Below, one piece after another: positions 7,392-15,916 of a stretch of DNA of 45,420 bases. The number at the start of each line of letters is the position of its first letter. The first letter of the stretch is position 1. The notes beneath the pieces are model-generated. The model ran no database searches. It was not told the origin of the DNA and saw only the letters and a list, made by a program, of their open reading frames with translations. This stretch comes from Cellulomonas phragmiteti (lineage in GTDB: Bacteria; Actinomycetota; Actinomycetes; Actinomycetales; Cellulomonadaceae), in contig NZ_BONP01000030.1 of assembly GCF_016862775.1 (NCBI RefSeq), positions 1 to 45,420 of the forward strand. The letters are read 5' to 3'. The translations under genes and the position numbers were made by a program.

Positions 7392-8022
7392 ACTCCGCAG
7401 GAGTAGTGACGACCGCCCCGCCCCCCGACGACGCACGCTGCGCGACGAGGCAGTCGGCGAGGTGGTCGTCGACCACGCCGCACGCCTGCATCGCGGCGTA
7501 CGCCGTGGTCGGGCCGACGAACCGGAAGCCGAGCCCCTTGAGCTCCTTCGCCAGCGCCGCCGACTGCGCGGTGCGCGCCGGGACCTCGGCGAACGTGCGC
7601 GGCCGTGGCCGCGGGTCGGGCGCGTGCGACCACAGCACCTCGTCCAGGGTGCGGCCGGACTCGTGCAGCGCCAGGAGCGCCCGCGCGTTCGCGATCGTCG
7701 CGTCGACCTTGGCCCGGTTGCGCACGATGCCCGCGTCCGCCAGGAGCCGGGCGACGGCGTCCTCGCCGTAGCCGGCGACCACGTGCGGGTCGAACCCCGC
7801 GAACGCCTCCCGGAACGCGGGCCGCTTGCGCAGGATGGTGATCCAGGCGAGCCCGGACTGGAACGCCTCGAGCGAGATGCGCTCGTACAGCGCGTGCTCG
7901 TCGTGCACCGGCACGCCCCACTCGTCGTCGTGGTAGGCCGCGTAGAGCGGGTCGGAGCCGCCGAAGCAGCGGAACGGCGCGCCGGTGCCGGTCGCGGCGC
8001 CGGTCGGGGCGGGAGTCGTCAT
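7390..8022 (-). CDS. tag: DNA-3-methyladenine glycosylase I
   Basis: 210 residues. It removes 3-methyladenine from alkylated DNA in base-excision repair. The zinc ligands are C19, H31, H187 and C191, with spacing equivalent to C4/H17/H175/C179 of E. coli Tag. E52 and W60 in the LYERISLEAFQSGLAW segment match the lesion-recognition residues. The N-terminal 14 residues are Thr/Gly/Ala-rich. CAGACT ends 7 bases before the ATG at 8022, suggesting leaderless expression. An AGGAG lies too far upstream to serve as a ribosome site. Confidence 0.95.
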   Translation of the reverse strand: MTTPAPTGAATGTGAPFRCFGGSDPLYAAYHDDEWGVPVHDEHALYERISLEAFQSGLAWITILRKRPAFREAFAGFDPHVVAGYGEDAVARLLADAGIVRNRAKVDATIANARALLALHESGRTLDEVLWSHAPDPRPRPRTFAEVPARTAQSAALAKELKGLGFRFVGPTTAYAAMQACGVVDDHLADCLVAQRASSGGGAVVTTPAE

Positions 8023-8130
8023 GGGCACGAGTCTGCTCCTGCGCGCGCCGCCCGGTCGGGGCCGCGCGGGCGGTCGGTGGACGAGCGGTCGCGGGGCGGG
8101 GCCTGTGGTCGGCTCACGGTCCCCCTGCCG

Positions 8131-8159
8131 TTGTCGCGACGGCGCGGTGCGCGCATGCT
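8131..8159 (+). promoter_or_regulatory. Promoter of the DUF427 gene
   Basis: TTGTCG (8131-8136), 17 bases, CATGCT (8154-8159). The -10 ends 6 bases before the ATG at 8166, so the transcript would be leaderless. Confidence 0.55.
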
Positions 8160-8165
8160 GGTCCC

Positions 8166-8447
8166 ATGCGCGCGACCTTCGAGGGACAGGTCCTGGCCGA
8201 GAGCGGCTCCACCGTCGTGGTCGAGGGCAACCACTACTTCCCCCCGGCATCCGTCGACTGGGAGCTGCTGGAGGCCTCCGACACCCGGACCACCTGCCCG
8301 TGGAAGGGCGTGGCGAGCTACTGGTCGGTGGCCGGCGCCGGGCCGTCCGGGCGGGACGTCGCCTGGGCGTACCCGGACCCCAAGGCCGCCGCCGTCGAGA
8401 TCGCCGGTCACGTCGCGTTCTGGCGGGGCGTCGTCATCGAGCCCTGA
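8166..8447 (+). CDS. DUF427 domain protein
   Basis: 93 residues, essentially the whole DUF427 domain. The family signature includes the N-x-Y-F-P-P strand (NHYFPP) and the segment TTCPWKGVASYWSV. It ends with an aromatic strand (VAFWRGVVIEP). It is a small cytoplasmic beta-rich fold whose biochemical function has not been established in general. It is divergent from tag across 143 bases and convergent with the gene ending at 8482. Confidence 0.88.
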   Translation: MRATFEGQVLAESGSTVVVEGNHYFPPASVDWELLEASDTRTTCPWKGVASYWSVAGAGPSGRDVAWAYPDPKAAAVEIAGHVAFWRGVVIEP

Positions 8448-8481
8448 CCCGCCCCCAGGGCGTCGGCCGTCGGACCGGCCG

Positions 8482-9285
8482 TCAGAACAGCGGCCACGGG
8501 ACCGGCGACGAGCGGCCGCCGGGCGCGGGGAACCGGCCGTCGGCCAGCAGCCGGTCGCAGCGCTGCGCGAGCGCGTCGACCTCCGCCGCGGCGAGCAGCG
8601 CGGACAGCCGCCCCCCGAGGCCGGCGTCCACCGCGTCCCGCACGCGCCGCACACCGGCCGCCTCGTCCGCGTCGAGCTCCTGACCCACCCAGCCCCAGAG
8701 CACCGTCCGCAGCTTGGGCTCGGTGTGGAACGTGACGCCGTGGTCCACCCCGTACCGGTGGCCGCCCGGCACGGGCAGCACGTGACCGCCCTTGCGGTCG
8801 GCGTTGTTCACCAGCACGTCGAGCACCGCCATCCGGCGCAGCGCGGCCGAGTCCTCGTGGACCACGGCCACCGGCCGGCCCGCCTCGTCGGTCCCCTCGA
8901 GCACCGTGCACCACCCCTGCGCCGGGACGGCCGACGCCGCGACGACGTCCACCGGGTCCTGCTGCGGGTCCGGCTCCTGCCACAGCTGCACCATCCCGGG
9001 GCCCAGCGGCCCGTCCCGCAACCAGGTGCGCGGCACCACGTCCCAGCCGAGCGACTCCGAGACGAGGTACGCCGCGACCTCCCGCCGCGCCAGGGTGCCG
9101 TCCGGGAAGTCCCACAGCGGCTGCTCGCCGGCCACCGGCTTGTAGACGACCGCGACGTCCCCGATCGTGCCCACGAACGTCGCGTTGGACGCGGCGGTGA
9201 GACGACCGACGACCCGCAGCTCGTCGTCGCTCAGCTCGTCGTCGCTCAGCCCGACGTCGTCCGGCTCGTCGCCCGGCGCCGTCAC
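8482..9285 (-). CDS. SCO1664-family protein (PI3/4-kinase / HipA-like fold)
   Basis: 267 residues. K49 (VVYKPV) and E69 (RREVAAY) look like a kinase Lys/Glu pair. LVNNADRKGGHVL resembles the catalytic/metal loop and YGVDHGVTFH a DxG-like loop. This is the actinobacterial family annotated as SCO1664-like, related to phosphatidylinositol-kinase folds. The substrate is unknown. The GTG start at 9285 overlaps the DUF3090 stop (GTGA). It belongs to a conserved phosphatase-DUF3090-SCO1664 trio, which in several actinobacteria sits near mshC (mycothiol synthesis). No mshC is present here, so a mycothiol link is only an inference. Confidence 0.85.
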   Translation of the reverse strand: MTAPGDEPDDVGLSDDELSDDELRVVGRLTAASNATFVGTIGDVAVVYKPVAGEQPLWDFPDGTLARREVAAYLVSESLGWDVVPRTWLRDGPLGPGMVQLWQEPDPQQDPVDVVAASAVPAQGWCTVLEGTDEAGRPVAVVHEDSAALRRMAVLDVLVNNADRKGGHVLPVPGGHRYGVDHGVTFHTEPKLRTVLWGWVGQELDADEAAGVRRVRDAVDAGLGGRLSALLAAAEVDALAQRCDRLLADGRFPAPGGRSSPVPWPLF

Positions 9286-9839
9286 GCTCCGTCGCGCGAT
9301 CCGCAGACGTGGCCGTCGGGGTCGATCGGCTCCCCGCACCGGCTGCAGGTGGGCCGCCCCGCGTCGACCACGCCCTGCGTGCGCTGGGCGAACGCCCGCG
9401 CCGTGCCGACCGGCATCCGGACCAGCAGCACCTCGCGCGGCTCGGCGTCGTCGAGGTCCGGCGGCAGGTCCTGCCCGTCCGGCGCCGTCTCGAGCGGGAA
9501 CGCCTCGACGACCACCTGCGCCGTGCGCGGGTCCCAGCCCAGGCGCATCGTCCCGGTGCGGAACAGGGCGTCCACCGGCGGGTCGATCGGGTCGTCGTCC
9601 ACCAGCTCGGGCGGGGTCTCGCGGGGCACGGTGACCGGGTGGGAGGCGTCGGTCGCCAGGTCGTCGAGCAGCTCCGCCATCCGGTCGGCGAGCATCGCGG
9701 CCTGCTGCTTCTCCAGCACGACGCTCGTGGACCGCGCGCCCATGCGGACCTGCAGGTAGAACGTGCGCTCGCCGGGGCGCCCCACGGTGCCGACGACGAC
9801 GCGGTCCGGCCAGTCGAACTCGTGGACGAGTGCGGTCAT
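9282..9839 (-). CDS. DUF3090 family protein
   Basis: 185 residues. It has the DUF3090 N-terminus (VHEFDWPDRVVVGTVG, then RTFYLQ). The C-terminus is zinc-ribbon-like, with cysteines in CSRCGEPIDPDGHVCG. The family is restricted to actinobacteria and has no established activity. The middle gene of the trio, it is preceded by the histidine phosphatase with a 19-base gap and overlaps the SCO1664-like gene. TAGACT (9846-9851) ends 6 bases before the ATG, so an internal leaderless promoter may add to readthrough. Confidence 0.9.
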   Translation of the reverse strand: MTALVHEFDWPDRVVVGTVGRPGERTFYLQVRMGARSTSVVLEKQQAAMLADRMAELLDDLATDASHPVTVPRETPPELVDDDPIDPPVDALFRTGTMRLGWDPRTAQVVVEAFPLETAPDGQDLPPDLDDAEPREVLLVRMPVGTARAFAQRTQGVVDAGRPTCSRCGEPIDPDGHVCGSRDGA

Positions 9840-9845
9840 GGCTCG

Positions 9846-9851
9846 AGTCTA
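9846..9851 (-). promoter_or_regulatory. -10 element within the phosphatase-DUF3090 gap
   Basis: TAGACT, 6 bases before the DUF3090 ATG. The candidate lies inside the operon and no clear -35 is visible. Confidence 0.4.
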
Positions 9852-9858
9852 CGAAGGG

Positions 9859-10563
9859 TCAGGCCGTGCCGTCGGTCGAGCCGTGACCCGCCCCACCGCC
9901 CACCGGCGCGTCGTCGGTCGGGGGCGCGGTGACGAGGCTGCCGAGGTCGTCGAGCGGGGTGTTGGTGCCCAGCACGCGCGGCCGCCCGCGCCCGTACCGG
10001 ACGACCGAGACCGACGCGGGCCCGACCTCGAGGCGCTGGAACAGGTCGAGGTGCATGCCGAGAGCGTCCGCCAGGACGGCCTTGACGACGTCGCCGTGGC
10101 TCACCGCCGCCCAGAGCGCACCGGCGCCGTGCCGCTCCTCGACCGCCGCGTCGTGCGCGCGCACCGCGGCCACGGCGCGGGCCTGCATCCCGGCCAGCGA
10201 CTCGCCGCCCGGGAACGTCACGGCCGACGGGTACGACTGGACCGTCGCCCACAGCGGCTCCTGCGCGAGGTCGGTCAGCGACCTGCCCTGCCAGGTCCCG
10301 TAGTCGCACTCGGTCAGCCGCTCGTCGACCGTCAGGGCCGGCGAGCCGGGCTGCCGGCCCAGCAGCAGGTCCGCCGTCTCCCGGCACCGCTCCAGCGGGC
10401 TCGTGACCATGCCGGCCAACGCGACCGCGGCGAGGCGGTCGGCGGCGCGCGCGGCCTGCTCCCGCCCCACGTCGTCGAGCCGCACCCCGGCGGTGCGTCC
10501 CGCCAGGACGCCCTGGACGTTGGCGGCGGTGCGCCCGTGACGGACGAGCAGGACGGTGGCCAT
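9859..10563 (-). CDS. Histidine phosphatase, MSMEG_4193-type
   Basis: 234 residues. The phosphoglycerate-mutase-like catalytic set is intact: R8-H9-G10 (LLVRHGRT), R59, E85 (LTECDYGTWQG) and H156 (SHGDVV). H9 would be the phosphorylated histidine. The substrate is unknown; family members are annotated as putative phosphomutase or phosphatase. The last 30 residues are a Gly/Pro-rich tail. It is the first gene of the trio with DUF3090 and the SCO1664-like protein. TAGGCT (10570-10575) ends 6 bases before the ATG, giving a leaderless start. Confidence 0.9.
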   Translation of the reverse strand: MATVLLVRHGRTAANVQGVLAGRTAGVRLDDVGREQAARAADRLAAVALAGMVTSPLERCRETADLLLGRQPGSPALTVDERLTECDYGTWQGRSLTDLAQEPLWATVQSYPSAVTFPGGESLAGMQARAVAAVRAHDAAVEERHGAGALWAAVSHGDVVKAVLADALGMHLDLFQRLEVGPASVSVVRYGRGRPRVLGTNTPLDDLGSLVTAPPTDDAPVGGGAGHGSTDGTA

Positions 10564-10569
10564 CCCCGC

Positions 10570-10575
10570 AGCCTA
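10570..10575 (-). promoter_or_regulatory. -10 element of the histidine phosphatase trio
   Basis: TAGGCT, 6 bases before the ATG at 10563, in the 50-base gap after hrpA. Confidence 0.45.
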
Positions 10576-10613
10576 GGAGGTGCGCCCGGCCACCGCCGCG
10601 GGTGCCGGCCGCG

Positions 10614-13600
10614 TCAGGCGCCCAGGGCCGCGAGCGCCTTGCGGATCCGCGTCGGCGACACCGGCACGGGCGTGCCCAGCTGCTGCGCGAACAGGCTGAC
10701 GCGCAGCTCCTCGACCAACCAGCGCACGTCGTCGAGGGCGGCGTCGCGGGCGGGGTCGCGGGACGCGGCGGCGGCGCGCTCGCGGGCGGTGGTCAGCAGC
10801 TCCTCGACGTCGTGCACCTGCCACGCGAGGTCCGCGTCGCGCGTCGGGTTGTCGGCGGCCTTGGCCAGCCGGTGCCGCGCGGCGCGCAGGTACCGCACCA
10901 GCTGCGGCAGCCGGTCGGCGCCGACGCGTGACACGAACCCGTCGTGCACCAGCGCCGCGGCCTGCTCGCGCACGTCCTGGGCGGTGGCCAGCAGCGCGAG
11001 GCTGCCGGACGCGCGCACGTCCGCGTCGAGCTCCCGCCACGCGCCCAGCACGGCGACGAGGTCGCCGACGACGCGGTGCACGTCGTCCTCGAGCCCGGCG
11101 CGGACCGCCTGGCGCAGGTCGGCGTACGCGGCGGCGTCGCGGACCTCGCGCGGGCTGCGCCCGCCCAGGTGGCGGGTCACGAGCCGGTCGATCGACGCGA
11201 GCTGCACGTCGGCGACCAGCGCGTCGGTCGACGGGTACGGCGACGCCGCGAGCGCCAGGGCCTGCGTCCCCGTCCAGCGGCTGGTGACGCGGCCGGGCGT
11301 CAGGCCCACGTCGAGCAGCAGCAGGCGGCGCAGCCCGCGCCGGGCCGCGGCCTCGGCGGCGGTCGCGTCGGCCAGCACGCGCAGCGCGACGCCCGCGCGC
11401 GTCCCGCTGCCCTCCTCGACGAGCGTCGGGTAGGCGCGGACCACGTCGCCCGCCGCGGACGGCGCCTCGACGACGTCGGGCAGCGGCCCGGGCAGGTCGG
11501 CGGGCCACGTGGTCAGGGCGGTGCGCTCCAGCGTGGGGCCCGGGCCGGGCCGGCCGGCCGCGGCCCGGGGCGTGGGGACGCCGGGGCGACCGGTCGCCGG
11601 CGGTGCCGTGGCCGGAGGCGTCGTGGCGGGAGACGTCGGCCCGGCGGCACCGGGCGCGGGGGTGCCGGCCTGCGCGGCGGCCTCCTCCATCGCCGCGCGC
11701 ACGGCCGTGCGCACCGCGGAGGCGACGGCGTCCTGCGCGCGGTCGGCGAGCCGGCGCTGCAGCGCGAGCAGGTCCTTGCCCTCGTCGAGGACGCCCCCGC
11801 GGTCGCCGACCACGCGGAACGTCACCCGCAGGTGGGCCGGCAGGCGGTCCTCGTCGACGGCGTCGGCGGGCACCTCGACGTCGCGCAGCGCGCGCACGGC
11901 CCGCGCGAACATCTCGCGGAACGACGGTGCGGCGTCCGCGGCGCGCACCGTGTCGACCCACGACGCGGAGTGCTCGGTCAGCCACGCGTCGACGGCCCGC
12001 GCGACGTCCGGCGCCGGGACCAGCTGCACGCGCACCGGCTTGGGCAGCGCGCGGATCGTCGCCGTCAGCAGCTCGGCGCGCATGCCCGGCACCATCCAGT
12101 CGAACCCCTCGGGCCGCACGCGCGGCAGCTGGGAGATCGGCAGGTGGACGGTGACCCCGTCGGCCTCGGTGCCGGGCTCGAACTGGTAGGTCAGCGGGAA
12201 GGACAGCTCGCCCTGCGGCCAGCGCGACGGGAACGCGCCCTCGTCGATCTCGGTGGCGTCGTCGCCGACCAGCAGCTCCCGCGTGAACGACAGCAGGTCG
12301 GGGTCGGTGCGCTGCGCGCCCTTCCACCAGCGGTCGAAGTGCCGGGCCGAGACGACGTCGGCGGGGACGCGCGCGTCGTAGAAGTCGAACAGCGTGTCGT
12401 CGTCGACGACGAGGTCACGCCGTCGCGCACGCGCCTCGAGCCCCTCGGCCTCGGCCAGCAGGCGGCGGTTCTCGTGGAAGAACCGGTGGTGGGTCGTCCA
12501 CTCGCCCTGCACGAGCGCGTGCCGGACGAACAGCTCGCGCGCCTGCTCGGGGTCGACCTTGGCGAGCAGCGAGCGCCGCTGCGCGACCACGGGCACCCCG
12601 TAGAGCAGCACCTTCTCGTTGACCGTCGCCGCGCCCTGACGCGTCGACCAGGCGGGCTCGGAGTAGGTGCGCTTGACGAGGTGCGCGGCGGCCTCCTCGA
12701 CCCAGTCGGGGTCGACGCGGGCGACGTCGCGCGCCCACAGCCGGGACGTCTCGACGAGCTCGGCGGCCATCACCCACGACGGGGGCCGGCGCGCGAGCCC
12801 GGAGCCGGGGAAGATCGCGAACCGCGCACCGCGGGCACCGAGGTACTCGTTGCGGGCGCGCGCGTCGGGCTTGCGCGGCTTGCCGTCGCGGCCCTTGGGC
12901 GCGTTGCCCGCGGCGACGTCGGTGACGAGCTGCATGCCGATCTGCGAGAGCAGGCCGGGGAGCATCGCGCGGTGGATCGCGTCGCCGTCCCACGTCCAGC
13001 GCGTCTGCACCGCGTCGGGGGCGGCGGTCGCGGCCGCCTCCTGCGTCGGCGCGCCGGTGGGGGTGTGGCGCCCGCCGTCGCGTCGGCCGTCTCGCCCGTG
13101 CCCGTCGGCCGCGGGCGCGACGTCGGACACCGGGGTCGGGGCGCCCTTCGCGTCGACGCCCAGGCCCTTGGCCATCTCGCGCAGCTGCGTGACGACGTCC
13201 TGCCACTCGCGCACCCGCAGGTGGTGCAGGTGCTCGGCCTTGCACGTGCGCCGGAACGCCGACCCGGACAGCTCACGCTGCCGCTCGCGCAGGTACGTCC
13301 ACAGGTTGAGGTAGGACAGCAGGTCCGACGAGGGGTCGGCGAAGCGCCGGTGCAGCGCGTCCGCGGCCTCGCGGGACTCGGCCGGACGCTCCCGGGGGTC
13401 CTGGATGGACAGCGCGGCGGCGATGACGAGCACCTCGCGCGCGACGCCGCGGCGGCCCGCCTCGACGACCATGCGGGCCAGGCGCGGGTCGATCGGCAGC
13501 TGCGCGAGCTGGCGGCCCGTCTCGGTGAGGCGGGTGCGTCCGTGGACCTCCTCGAGCGCGTGCAGCTCGGTGAGCAGCGCGACGCCGTCGCGCACGGACC

Positions 13601-15032
13601 GCACGTCCGGCGGGTCGACGAACGGGAAGTCGACGACCTCGTCCGGGGACGTCACGACGCCCACCGCGATCATCTGCAGGATCACCGACGCGAGCGAGGT
13701 CCGCAGGATCTCCGGCTCGGTGTACTCGGGGCGGGACGCGAAGTCCTCCTCGCTGTACAGGCGGATCGCGATGCCCGGCGCCACGCGCCCCGACCGCCCC
13801 GAGCGCTGGTTGGCGGAGGCCTGCGAGATCGGCTCGATCGGCAGCCGCTGCACCTTGGTCGCCTTGGAGTACCGGGAGATGCGCGCGGTCCCGGGGTCGA
13901 CGACGTACCGCACGCCCGGCACCGTCAGCGACGTCTCGGCGACGTTGGTCGCCAGGATGACGCGGCGCCGGGTGTGCGGCTCGAACACCCGGCGCTGCTC
14001 GGCGGCCGACAGCCGCGCGTACAGCGGCACGATGTCGACGCCCTGCCCGTGCTTCGGGTCGGTCCGCGGCCCGAGCGACGCACGCAGCGCGTCCTCCGCG
14101 TCGCGGATCTCCCGCTCCCCGGACAGGAACACCAGGACGTCGCCGGGCCCGGCGGCCATGAGCTCGTCGACGGCCTCGGTGATGCCCGTGACGAGGTCGC
14201 GGTCTGGGGCGTCCTCGCCGGTCAGCGGCTGGTACCGCAGCTCGACGGGGTAGGTGCGGCCGCTGACCTCGACGACGGGCGCAGGCACGCCGTCGGGGGC
14301 TGCGTCGGTGGACGGGCTGCCGAAGTGCCGCGCGAACCGCCCGGAGTCGATCGTCGCGGACGTGATGACGACCTTGAGGTCCGGCCGCTGCGGGAGCAGC
14401 CGCGTGAGGTACCCGAGGATGAAGTCGATGTTGAGGCTGCGCTCGTGCGCCTCGTCGATGATGAGCGTGTCGTACATCCGCAGCATCGGGTCGCGCTGGA
14501 TCTGCGCGAGCAGGATGCCGTCGGTCATCACCTTGACCAGCGTCGCGTCGGACGACTCGTCGGTGAACCGCACCTGGTACCCGACGACCCCGCCCAGCGG
14601 CACACCCAGCTCGTCGGCGATGCGCTCGGCGACGGTGCGCGCCGCGATCCGGCGGGGCTGCGTGTGGCCGATCTGCCCGGCGCGGCCGCGGCCCAGCTCG
14701 AGCGCGATCTTGGGGATCTGCGTCGTCTTGCCCGAGCCCGTCTCGCCCGCGACGACGACCACCTGGTGGTCGCGCAGCGCCGCGGAGATCTCCTCGCGGC
14801 GTGCCGAGACGGGCAGCTGCTCGGGGTAGACGATCGCCGGGAGGACGACCGCCGCGCGGGCCTGCGCGGAGCGGGTCAGCCGGGCGTCGTCGCGGCGGGA
14901 GCGGTCGGTGGCTGCGCCGTCGCGCCGTGCACCGCCACCACGACCGGGCCGGCCACCACCCCGCCGACGACCGGCGCCGCGCGCGCCTGAGGCGGGTGCG
15001 GCGTCGGGGGCGGCGGGATCGGACGTGCTCAC
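10614..15032 (-). CDS. hrpA: ATP-dependent RNA helicase HrpA
   Basis: 1472 residues, longer than E. coli HrpA (1300). Motifs: Walker A GETGSGKT (96-103), DEAH (193-196), SAT (about 248), QRSGRSGRVAPG (motif VI), then helicase-associated and OB domains and the C-terminal DUF3418 region. It unwinds RNA; HrpA in E. coli resolves stalled ribosomes. The extra length comes from a basic Gly/Arg N-terminus (1-60), a low-complexity insert before TRWTWDGDAIH, and a Pro/Thr/Ala linker within the C-terminal third. The GTG at 15032 was chosen because the frame upstream is not HrpA-like and runs through the mnh terminator region. GAGG about 10 bases upstream is a fair ribosome site. Confidence 0.95.
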   Translation of the reverse strand: MSTSDPAAPDAAPASGARGAGRRRGGGRPGRGGGARRDGAATDRSRRDDARLTRSAQARAAVVLPAIVYPEQLPVSARREEISAALRDHQVVVVAGETGSGKTTQIPKIALELGRGRAGQIGHTQPRRIAARTVAERIADELGVPLGGVVGYQVRFTDESSDATLVKVMTDGILLAQIQRDPMLRMYDTLIIDEAHERSLNIDFILGYLTRLLPQRPDLKVVITSATIDSGRFARHFGSPSTDAAPDGVPAPVVEVSGRTYPVELRYQPLTGEDAPDRDLVTGITEAVDELMAAGPGDVLVFLSGEREIRDAEDALRASLGPRTDPKHGQGVDIVPLYARLSAAEQRRVFEPHTRRRVILATNVAETSLTVPGVRYVVDPGTARISRYSKATKVQRLPIEPISQASANQRSGRSGRVAPGIAIRLYSEEDFASRPEYTEPEILRTSLASVILQMIAVGVVTSPDEVVDFPFVDPPDVRSVRDGVALLTELHALEEVHGRTRLTETGRQLAQLPIDPRLARMVVEAGRRGVAREVLVIAAALSIQDPRERPAESREAADALHRRFADPSSDLLSYLNLWTYLRERQRELSGSAFRRTCKAEHLHHLRVREWQDVVTQLREMAKGLGVDAKGAPTPVSDVAPAADGHGRDGRRDGGRHTPTGAPTQEAAATAAPDAVQTRWTWDGDAIHRAMLPGLLSQIGMQLVTDVAAGNAPKGRDGKPRKPDARARNEYLGARGARFAIFPGSGLARRPPSWVMAAELVETSRLWARDVARVDPDWVEEAAAHLVKRTYSEPAWSTRQGAATVNEKVLLYGVPVVAQRRSLLAKVDPEQARELFVRHALVQGEWTTHHRFFHENRRLLAEAEGLEARARRRDLVVDDDTLFDFYDARVPADVVSARHFDRWWKGAQRTDPDLLSFTRELLVGDDATEIDEGAFPSRWPQGELSFPLTYQFEPGTEADGVTVHLPISQLPRVRPEGFDWMVPGMRAELLTATIRALPKPVRVQLVPAPDVARAVDAWLTEHSASWVDTVRAADAAPSFREMFARAVRALRDVEVPADAVDEDRLPAHLRVTFRVVGDRGGVLDEGKDLLALQRRLADRAQDAVASAVRTAVRAAMEEAAAQAGTPAPGAAGPTSPATTPPATAPPATGRPGVPTPRAAAGRPGPGPTLERTALTTWPADLPGPLPDVVEAPSAAGDVVRAYPTLVEEGSGTRAGVALRVLADATAAEAAARRGLRRLLLLDVGLTPGRVTSRWTGTQALALAASPYPSTDALVADVQLASIDRLVTRHLGGRSPREVRDAAAYADLRQAVRAGLEDDVHRVVGDLVAVLGAWRELDADVRASGSLALLATAQDVREQAAALVHDGFVSRVGADRLPQLVRYLRAARHRLAKAADNPTRDADLAWQVHDVEELLTTARERAAAASRDPARDAALDDVRWLVEELRVSLFAQQLGTPVPVSPTRIRKALAALGA

Positions 15033-15076
15033 GACCGTCCATCCTCGCAGGAGTCGCCGCGCCCGCTCACGCTCAT

Positions 15077-15090
15077 ACCCGCGCGCGGGT
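15077..15090. other. GC palindrome between the mnh operon and hrpA
   Basis: ACCCGCGCGCGGGT is perfectly self-complementary. It lies 34 bases after the last mnh-operon stop and 45 bases before the hrpA start. It may help terminate the antiporter transcript, but it has no loop or T-tract, so the call is weak. Confidence 0.35.
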
Positions 15091-15123
15091 GACGTCGAGC
15101 CGTCGCGCGCCGCACGCCGGGCC

Positions 15124-15324
15124 TCATCCCCAGACCGGCACCGCCGTCGCCCACCCGCCCAGCACCTGCACCGCGTCGGCCGCGTCGGGCTCCTGGTCCT
15201 CGGCCCCGGCCGCGAACCGACGCCCCCACCACGCGAGCACCGCCACCAGCAGCACCGTGGCGGTGAGCAGCACCGCACCGCCGTTCACGCGCTGCCCGCG
15301 TGCGTCGTACCGCGGCAGCACCAT
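15124..15324 (-). CDS. 66-aa membrane protein closing the mnh operon
   Basis: Not recognised. One hydrophobic helix (about 17-34, GGAVLLTATVLLVAVLAWWG) follows a short basic N-terminus. An acidic stretch (EDQEPDAADA) comes next and the end is WATAVPVWG. The ATG at 15324 overlaps the mnhG stop by one base (TGATG), so the gene is part of the antiporter transcript. It may be a small accessory subunit of the Mrp complex; that rests on position and topology alone. Codon use is like that of the neighbouring genes. Confidence 0.65.
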   Translation of the reverse strand: MVLPRYDARGQRVNGGAVLLTATVLLVAVLAWWGRRFAAGAEDQEPDAADAVQVLGGWATAVPVWG

Positions 15325-15662
15325 CAGGGCACCTGCTCCGGCAGGCCGTCGACACCCTCGGTGTCCGTCCCGGCGGCGAACACGTGCCCGGACTCCACGG
15401 CGGCGCGGGCGATCGCGATGCCGCCCACGGCGGACGTCACGAGCTGCAGGGCCACGGCCAGGACGACCTTGGTGACGGTGCCGACCTCGGGGTCGCTCAG
15501 CGCGGCCCCGACGGTCACCAGGACCACGCCCACGCCGGCGGCCGTCGCGACCGAGGAGATGCGGGCGTACGGGTCGCGGAAGCGCCACAGCCCGATCGCG
15601 GCGACGACGAACACGGCCGCACCGATCACGGCCAGCACGTCGCCCATGAGCTGCAGGATCAT
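15324..15662 (-). CDS. mnhG: Mrp/Mnh Na+/H+ antiporter subunit G
   Basis: 112 residues with three predicted membrane helices. The family pattern is present: GLWRFRDPYARISSVATAAGVG followed by ALQLVTSAVGGIAIARAA. The small subunits MnhE, F and G are required for complex function. The ATG at 15662 overlaps the mnhF stop (ATGA). Confidence 0.93.
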   Translation of the reverse strand: MILQLMGDVLAVIGAAVFVVAAIGLWRFRDPYARISSVATAAGVGVVLVTVGAALSDPEVGTVTKVVLAVALQLVTSAVGGIAIARAAVESGHVFAAGTDTEGVDGLPEQVP

Positions 15663-15916
15663 CGCCGGCCTCCCGTCAGGGCGCGGGCGAGCGAGACGGC
15701 CGCGAGGAACGCGACCAGGGTCGCGACGATCACGACGTCGAAGGTGCCCGTGCGGTGCAGCCGCACCCCGATGAGCGCGACGAGCGCGACGAGGCTGAAG
15801 GTCAGCAGGTCGGCGGCGACGACCCGGTCCGCGGGGGTGGGACCGCGCGCGATCCGCACGGCCGCCATGACGAACGCCACGCCACAGCCGACGACGGCGA
15901 TGTCCAGCCCGGTCAT
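15659..15916 (-). CDS. mnhF: Mrp/Mnh antiporter subunit F
   Basis: 85 residues and three membrane helices. The typical MnhF core GPTPADRVVAADLL lies between helices 1 and 2. The ATG at 15916 overlaps the mnhE stop (ATGA). The length is normal for the family. Confidence 0.93.
   Translation of the reverse strand: MTGLDIAVVGCGVAFVMAAVRIARGPTPADRVVAADLLTFSLVALVALIGVRLHRTGTFDVVIVATLVAFLAAVSLARALTGGRR

Noticed and set aside
8482..9285. HipA-type toxin of a toxin-antitoxin pair
   Set aside because: There is no HipB-like helix-turn-helix gene beside it. The neighbours are the DUF3090 and phosphatase genes of a conserved non-TA cluster.
10944..14990. A 1348-codon open frame antisense to hrpA, and an 817-codon frame antisense to metE (1295-3748)
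   Set aside because: Long antisense frames are expected in very GC-rich DNA. Both translate to Arg/Gly/Asp/Val-rich strings with no domain, while the opposite strand carries complete, motif-bearing enzymes.
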